DNA of 57,267 nucleotides, from NCBI RefSeq assembly GCF_020889685.1, contig NZ_JACMYO010000032.1:1-57267 (forward strand). The letters run 5' to 3'. Position 1 is the stretch's first letter, and every line of letters starts with the position of its first letter. Position numbers and translations under genes: made by a program. The notes under the pieces are model-generated. The model saw only the letters and a list, made by a program, of their open reading frames with translations. It was not told the origin of the DNA and ran no database searches. The DNA comes from Bradyrhizobium oropedii. Lineage in GTDB: Bacteria; Pseudomonadota; Alphaproteobacteria; Rhizobiales; Xanthobacteraceae. Below are positions 1 to 9,000 of the stretch, piece by piece.

Positions 1-3000
1 CGCAGCGATCGGCCACGTTGCCGCAACTGGCGGTGCCGAACGGCCTCGGGGCGGGCGGGCTTCAGGTGGCCCCGGGCGCTGTGCCCGGCTCGAGCCTCTG
101 GCAGGGCGCTGCCCTGCCGGGCCAGACCACGAGCGGCGGTCAGACCACGGTCACCGTCAACCAGACCACGCCGCAGGCGATCCTCAACTGGCAGAGCTTC
201 AACGTCGGTAGCCAGACCACGCTCAACTTCAACCAGCAGGCCGGCACCTGGACCGCGCTCAATCGCGTCGTCGGCAATGCCGCACCGAGCCAGATCCTCG
301 GCCGCATCACCGCGCCCGGCCAGGTGCTGGTGATCAACCAGAACGGCATCATCTTCGGCGGCGCGAGCCAGATCAATGTCGGTTCGCTGATCGCCTCGAC
401 CGCCAATATCACCGACAGCCAATTCCTCGCCAATGGTCTCTATTCGACCCAGAACGGCAACGCCTATCTGCCGAGCTTCACCGGCGCCGGCGGCAAGATC
501 GTGGTCGAGAACGGCGCGCTGATCACCACCAGTGCGCCATCATCGGTCACCGCGGGCGGCGGCTTCGTGCTGCTGATGGGTACCGAAGTCGACAATGCCG
601 GCGCCATCACTACGCCGAAGGGGCAGACCCAGTTCGCGGCCGGCGACGATTTCATCCTGCGCGCCGGCTACGGCACCAGCGTCAACCAGAACTCGACCAC
701 GCGCGGCAACGAGATCGCGCCGCTGTTGCGCAGCGGGAGCAGCAGCGGGACGGTTACCAACACCGGCCTCGTCCTTGCCCAGCAGGGCGATATCACGCTG
801 GCCGGCCATGCCGTCACCCAGGACGGCATCCTCGTCTCCACCACCTCGGTCAATCAGCGCGGCACCATCCATCTGCTCAACTCGGCGTCGGATACGACCG
901 GCAGCGTCACGCTGACGGGTAACGGCATCAGCCTGATCCTGCCGGAGACCAATGCCGCGGCCGCGCTGGTCTCGGGCATCGATCCGAATGCGACCGCGTT
1001 CAATTCGCAGCGCGATGCCCTGATCGCCTCGGCCAAGCCGAACCTGCTGGCGACCGGCCAGTTCGACAACCTCTCGACCTTGCCCGATCGTCCCGATCAG
1101 TCGCGGGTCGAGATCGTCACCGGCGGCACCATCGATTTCAGGAACGGCTCGCTGACGATGGCGCAGGGCGGCCAGGTGACGGCTTCCGCCGGCAAGCGCG
1201 TGTTCGCCGAGAATGGCTCCGTGATCGACGTCTCCGGCACCACCGGCACCGTGCTGCCGGTGTCCGCCAATGCGATCAAGGTCAACGTCCAGGGCAATGA
1301 GCTGCGCGACAGTCCGCAGAACCGCGACAGCGGCACGCTGCTCAACAGCAACATGTGGATCGACGCCCGCGATCTGACCCTGGTGCCGGCCGGCACCGGC
1401 GGCTATGCGACCGACCGCTACTACACCGCGGGCGGGCTGCTCGAGGTCTCCGGCTATCTCAACAACACCGGCCACAGGATCGGCGAATGGACCGCGGTCG
1501 GCGGCACCATCACGCTGTCGGCGCCGGAAGTGGTGGCGCAGCGCGGCTCGCTCTTCAACATCTCCGGCGGCGCGGTGCAGTACCAGGGCGGCTATGTGCA
1601 GCAGACGCTGCTGCTCGGCAGCGACGGCCGCATCTACAATGCCGACAATGCCCCGGCCAATTTGACCTATGTCGCGGTGGCGAACGGCTTCATCGTCAAT
1701 CACGCGCATTGGAAGGTCACCGAGGTCTATCTCAGCCCGTTCGGCAAAGGCAGCGTGCGCTGGGAAGACGGCTACACCACGGGGCGCGACGCAGGCAGTC
1801 TCATTCTTGCGACCCCGACCTCGGTGTTCGAGGGCGCAATCCTCGCCAATGTGGTCGACGGCGAGCAGCAGCTCGCCAAGCGTCCGTCCGGCGTCACCGA
1901 CGGCTACAAGCTGGTCCAGACCACCGTGCCGCTCGCCGGCACGCTGACGCTCGGGCAGTACAACAGCTACGGCCTCGCTGGCGCCTACACCACCGATGTG
2001 TCATTCGGCAACGTCGCACCGGTCGCGGGCAGTCTCGGTTTGACGTCCACGCTGCCATCCGAGCGCGCCAACACGGCCTGGTTCGATGCGCCGACGCTCA
2101 ACAGCTTTGGCCTCGGCGGCCTCAACATCAACACCGCCAGCAAGATCGCCGTCAATGCGCCGCTGCAATTTGCGCCGGGCGCGCAGGTCAAGCTGATCGC
2201 GCCGACCGTCGACATCGCGGCCGACATCACCGCGCGCTCCGGCAGCGTCACGGTCAGCAACATCCTCAATACCGCAACCGGCACCGTTGGGCTGACGAAC
2301 GCGACCGGAGGCGCATCGCTGACGCTGGAGTCCGGCGTCACCATCGACACGCGCGGCCTGTGGGTCAACGCGCGGACCGATCCGACCAGCGTGTCGGGCC
2401 TCGGCTTCCTCGACGGTGGCAACGTTACCTTCGATTCCACCCAGGACATCACGCTCGCGGCCGGCAGCGTGATCGATGTGTCCTCCGGCGGAGCCATTCT
2501 CTCCAGTGGCAAGACCCGGGGCGGCAAGGGTGGCAACGTCACGATCATTGCGGGGCACACGCAGCAGAGTGCCGGAACGCCGGGTGACGGGAACCTGGTT
2601 CTCGACGGTGCGATCCGCGCCTGGGGCGTCACCGGCGGCGGCACGCTGACGATCTCGACGCCCGGCAACATCGTGATCGGCGAGAATGCTGAACTGGCGG
2701 GGGGCATCTTGCCGGCCGGCACGCCGGCGCCTCTGACCGTGAAGCTGAAGCAGGCAATGACCATTCCGGCGGGGCAACCGCTGCCGACCGCGCTGACGCT
2801 CACGCTTACGAAAATGACCTTCGATACGCCGCTGCTCGCAGACGTGCCGCTGAGCGACACTCTGCCAAGCGGCCCGACCGGCGCAGATTGGCAGGTTCCG
2901 AGCGGGCTGACGGTGTGGGCAACCAGTGGTGGGAACAACGGTTGCTACGGCGGATGGCCCTGTGGGTCGTCGATCGTGCCTGCCGGCTCGACCATCACGA

Positions 3001-6000
3001 GCTGGGCGGGAAATGCTGTCATCCCCGCCGGAAGCATCATTCCCTCGAACGTCTTCCCGAACGGTCTTCCGGTCAAACCCTACCAGGTCACTTACGCAGC
3101 CGGAACGATTCAGTCGACGCCGATGACCTATCCGATCGGCAGCATTATTCCGGTCGGCGCGGCGTTGCCGCAAACCGTGGCGATCGAGCCTGCGCCGGCG
3201 CTGCAATCCTCGTTCTTCACTGCCGGCTTCTCGAACTACGACATCAATGGCGGGCGGGGCGTTGTGGTGGCCAACAACACGGTGGTTGCGCCCGCGATGC
3301 CGGTCTACCGGTTCACGGCGAACAGCTGCGCTGCACCTACAGGCAGCGATCCGTCGTCGGCGTTGATGCTGTGGACGCCGCCGCTGTTCACCGAGGATCC
3401 GGTCAAGGCTACGGTGACCCAGCGCGGCGGTGCGAGCCTCACGCTGCGTTCGCTCATCAAGCCCAGCACTGGCGGCGCGATCGTGATCGGCGCAGGCGCC
3501 TCGGTCAGCGTCGATCCGGGCCAGAGCATCACGCTCGATGCCTTCGGTCAGATCAGCGTGTTCGGCAGCCTCACCGCACATGGCGGCAGCATCAATCTGG
3601 TCAATGATGCCTATGGTTCGCCGGTGCAAACAGGCTTCAACTTCGACCTGAACGGCAATGGCCGTGGCATCTCGATCTGGGTCGATGCCGCTGCCAAGCT
3701 CGATGTCTCGGGCCTGGCCTATCAGGCGACCGATACATCAGGACATCTGTTCGGGCGGGCGACCGACGGCGGCTCCATCACTGTCAACGGCGGCGGCGCC
3801 TTCGTGATCCTTCGTCCGGGTGCCGAACTCAATGCCGACGGCACCCAGGTTGCGATCGATCTCGCGGCGGGTGGCACGGCTGCGTCGAGCCGGCCACAGT
3901 TGATCCTAACCAACGGCGGCTCCATCACGCTGGCGTCGCAGAGCGGGCTCTATCTCGACGGCAATGTCCACGCCTTCTCCGGCGGCGGCAGCGCTGCCGG
4001 CGGCAGCCTGTCGATCGCGCTCACCACGCCGAACTTCGACTGGAATTCCTTCCCGGACCGCACAGCGCCTAGCAATGTGATCGTTCCAAGCCTGATGACC
4101 GTGGTGCAGGCGCGTCCGGATTCCTCGCTGCCGGCGGATATCGCCCCGGGCACGGGGGCGTCGCATCTGGTGTTCGGCCAGGCCACCGTGAGCGCCGACA
4201 TGATCAAGGCCGGCGGGTTCGACAGCCTGACGCTGACGTCCGGCGATTACATGCAGTTCTCCGGCAATGTGTCGCTGGCGTTGGGCCGCAGCCTGACGCT
4301 GACCGCAGCAGCTTTCACCTCGGGGGCTCTGGTTTTCGGGCCGATCGATCCTTCGATGCCGGCCACGACAGGCAGCGTGAAGGTGTCGGCCCCCTATATC
4401 CTGTTCCGTGAAGCGACGGCCGTTGTCCCTGACGGGACCATCAGCGGCAGCATCCGCAATCCCGGCGGTGCGGCCTTGCCGACCACGGCCACGTTCGAGG
4501 CTGACGCGAACCAGATCGACATCCAGGGACTCATTGGATTTTCGGCCCGCTCACCGAACAACATGTATGCGCCCGGGTTCCTGACGACGAAGCTGGTCAG
4601 CCAGGGCGACATTCGCTTCCTGTCGATGCCCGGGGTCATCGCGACCCAGTTGTCCACCAGCGGCAATCTCGATCTCCTTGCTGCGCAGGTCTATCCCGCG
4701 ACCAACACCACCGCTGTCGTGATCGCAGGCAGCGGCAATTCCGATCCCACCACCACGCTGACCATCGGACGCACCACGGACACCATTCCGGACGTGCCAT
4801 TGTCGGTCTTCGGCAGCCTCGCTTTCCAGGCACCGGTCGTCGAACAGAGCGGCATCGTTCGCGCGCCGTTCGGCGTCCTGACGTTCGGCACAGGATGGCC
4901 CGTCTACACGCCGCGCGTCGATCTGCTGCCCGGCAGCTTGACCTCCGTCTCCATGGCCGGCTTGACCATTCCCTATGGCGGCACTGTGGATGGCGTCACC
5001 TATGCCTATAACGGCGCCACCATCACTCCCCTCAGCCTGGCCAACAGTAGGCCCCAATCGGGCATCATTCTGGATGGACAGTCGATCAACGTCGCGAGCG
5101 GCGCGATCCTGGACATGTCAGGCGGCGGCACGCTCGCCGGTGCGGGCTTTGTCTCGGGGCGCGGTGGCTCCGTCAACGTGATCAACACGCCGCTTGTCAA
5201 CGCCAACCCCGCGACCCCTGTCAGCAAGGCGACCGACAAGGTCTATGCCATCCTGCCCGGCTATGGTTCAGGCTACGCGCCGATCACGCCCGAAAATGGC
5301 GCCGGTGATCCCGCTATCGGCCAACAGGTCTCCATTCCCTCCGGTGTCCCGGGGCTCCCGGCGGGGACGTATACGCTGCTGCCGTCCAACTACGCGCTGT
5401 TGCCGGGCGCATACCGCGTGGAGCTTGGGGGCAGCACGACAGCGCAGATCGGCAGCCCGATCACGATCGGCAACGGTACCTACGCCGCTTCGGTTTCGAC
5501 CGGCGTCGCCAACACTGCGATCAAGGGAAGCCTCCCGCTAACGGCGCTGATCACTTCGGGCGCGTCGGTTCGCAAGTATTCGCAATTCAACGAGCAGAAC
5601 TACAGTGATTTCCTGATTGCGAATGTGACGCAGTTCGGTGGCGTGCGTCCGCTGCTGCCAAGCGACGGCAAGACGCTGGACCTGCTATTCGAAGCGCCGA
5701 TATCTCCGGCAAGCGGCGCTGCGCTCACGTTCGACGGCACGGCGCTGTTCCAAGGCGCGCAAGGCGGGGCTGCCGGCCAAGTGATGCTGGCGAATGTCGA
5801 TGAGATTTATGCCGACGGGCCGACGGCGGGATTCACCGGCGTGTCGGTCCGTGCAGCCGATATCGATGCGCTCAAGGCGCCGCGCCTGCTGGTCAATGGT
5901 GCCATCTCGATCCTGAACGGCACGCTGCTTCTTGATCAACCCTACAAGTCCGGCGGATACAATCTCTTCATCCGGGACGGCGTCTCGCTCTCGGCCGGTG

Positions 6001-9000
6001 AAATGTTCTTCATCGGCAACAACATTGCGGTCGGCAATAATGTGACGTTGAACACCGTCGGACAGGGCCCGGCCCCGTTCGATTCTGCGTCGACAGGGAT
6101 GAGCTATGCGGCCAACCAGCTCACAGTGCTCGCGCTGTCCAACGGCGATGTCAGCTTCCTGCCGTCGAGTACCGGCAATGGCTCCATTACCATCGGTGCG
6201 GGCTCGTCGCTCTATTCGGAGGGGACGCTGGCATTCGCCACCAGCGGCGCTTCCACGATCGATCCGACGGCCCATTTCGGATCGAGCAACATCGCGCTCG
6301 CGGTCGGCACCATCAACATCGGCGACGCCGCCACCATCGCCGCGACCGGCGCGCCCGCCGGCTTGCTGTTCGATCAGGCGCTGTTCAATACGTTGGTCAA
6401 TGGTGATCCCCTGCACAATGCGCCCGCGTTGAAGACCATCACGCTTGCCGCGGCGAATTCGATCAATCTGTTCGGCGGTGCCGGCCTCGACGCGACCGGC
6501 AGCGGCGTCAACCTGGTGCTGAACACCTCGGCGATCTATGGCTACGGCGCGGCCGGCGACAGCTCGACCATCGCCGCCAACAAGATCACGTGGAATGGCA
6601 TGAGCGGTGCGACGCCGCCGGCCATCGCTGCAGGCGGGCCGGGCACCGGAGCCGGCACGCTCAATCTCGTCGCCGACGAGATCGACTTCGGCCGGTTCGC
6701 CTCGCTCGACACCTCGACCGCGAGCCGTGTGATCTACGGCTTCAGCAACGTCAACATCACCGGCAATTCCAGGATCGTCTCGGCCGGCAACAGCAAGCTG
6801 TTCGTCTATCAGTCGCCGAGCTCCGATGCCGGCGCCGTATTCGGCCAGAGCGGGATCGGCGGCAACCTGACGCTGGTGACACCGCTTTTGACCGGCGTGC
6901 AGAAGTCGATCATGGCCTATGCCGCAGGCGGCGCGCTCAATGTCGTCGCGCCCGCTGGCGTCGCGCCGAGCAATGCCAGCTCGACGGTTGCGGGCGCCGA
7001 GATCGACCTGACCGGGGGCAGCGTCGGGATCGGCAGCACGATCCTGCTGCCGAGCGGCAAGTTCGTCGTCAATGCGACCGGCGATATCGTACTCGGGGGG
7101 ACAAGCCGTATCGATCTCTCCGGCCGGCCGTCGACGATCCAGAAAGCAACGGTCTACGGCTTCGGTGGCACCGCGATCTTCAACAGCGCTCAGGGCGGAC
7201 TGACGCAGGCTGCCGGCTCTGTCATCGACGTCTCCGCCACCAACGCCAATGCCGGATCGGTCAGCATCAGCGCGGGCAATGGGCCTGTGGCGTTCAACGG
7301 CGTGCTAAATGGCACGGCGACAGGCGGATATGGTAGCGGCGACTTCAGCGTCATTGCCGGCACGCTCGATTTTGCCGCGCTCAACGTGCTGCTGAATAGC
7401 GGCGGCTTCTACGATGCCCGCAGCTTCGACATCAGGACCGGCAATCTCGTCATCGGTGACGGGGTCAAGGCCCGCAACGTCACGGTCTCCGTCGATGGCG
7501 GCAGCCTGACTGTTGTCGGCACCATCGATGCATCCGGTCTTGCTCCTGGGACCATTCGGCTCTCCGCCGGCAACGGTCTGACGCTCGCCTCCAACGCCGT
7601 GCTCGATGTCCACGGCACGGTGTTGCAGACCGATAGCTACGGCCAGCCGATCGAAGCCAGGAATCGCGGTCACATTGAACTGACCGCCGCCGGCGGCACG
7701 CTCACGCTGTCATCAGGCGCAACGATGGATCTCACCGTGCCGAACGGCGTCGCTTACGGCGATGTGGTGCTGAACGCCCAACGCACCGGCGAGACCTCCG
7801 GCGACATCGCGATCAATGCCGCAGGTCCGCTCAATGTCAAAAGCGCCGCCAGCATCGCGCTCAACGCGTTCTGGACCTACAACCTGCCGGATGGAAGCAC
7901 CATCACGCAGGCCGCGCTCGACGGTTACGACACCGCGAGCACGGCGTTCATCAACACGGCGCTCGGCAATGCCGGATTGTCGGCGCGTGTTGCGGGGTTG
8001 TCGGCGTACGGCAGTGCCTATCATCTGCGGCCGGGCGTTCAGATCACTTCGAGCGGCGATCTGTCGACCTCGGGCGATATCGACCTCGCGAAGTATCGCT
8101 ACGGCGCGAATGCCGATCGCGATCCGAACTCAGCGACCTACGGCGCCGGCGAACCGATGGCGCTGGTGATCCGTGCCGCTGGCAATGTGACTATCAAGGG
8201 GAGCATCTCGGACGGTTTCAAGTCGTCGCCTGGGCTGCCGGCTTCCTTTACGATCTTTGACGTCACCAACAGTCGGTACTTCACGCAACGCTCATCCGGC
8301 GGCTATTCCTACTGGTTCGATCCGAATACCGATGTCTATGTCGTGCATGATTGGACGATTCCAAACGACGCGTTCTACAACTGGTGGACCTTCGACTGGT
8401 GGGGCAATCTGGTCGACTCCAACAATCACGCCTACAATCCCGGTGATACTGTTCCGGCCGGCACCATACTGAGTGCAAGCAACAGCTATGGATTCGCGTT
8501 CGAGCCCGGCAACATGCCCACCGTTGGAATTGTGAGCAGCCCGGCAATTCCAGGCGCTTCGGCTACGTCGGCCGCAGCCTCCATGCTGGCGCCCGGTTCG
8601 CTGTCGGCGTCGGTGCGACTGATTGCTGGTGCGAATCTCGCCGCTGCCGACCAGCGCGCGTTGCAGGCGCCGCAGGCACTCAACGGGCATGGCAATCTCT
8701 CGCTCAGCGATCCGGCGTACAATTCGTCGCTCAACGGAACGTTCTTCAGCGTGCTTCGTACGGGTACGGGCAGCCTCGATCTATTGGCGGGTGGAAGCTT
8801 CAGCGAGACCACACCCTTTGGCGTGTACACCGCTGGCACGCAGTCCGCGCCGTTCCTTGCTGCCGACGGGAGCAATCCGTACGATGTGGTCGGCACTGCA
8901 AGCCGCGGCGGTGTACATGCCTGGTATCCGGAACACGGTGGTGACGTGCTGCTCCTTGCTCAGGGCGATGTCACCGGCAACGTTCAGATATTCAACAACA

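Noticed and set aside
18..20. TTG at base 18 as start of the first exoprotein
   Set aside because: The frame is open to the left edge and the residues before it match the interior of the paralogue, so the true start is outside the window.
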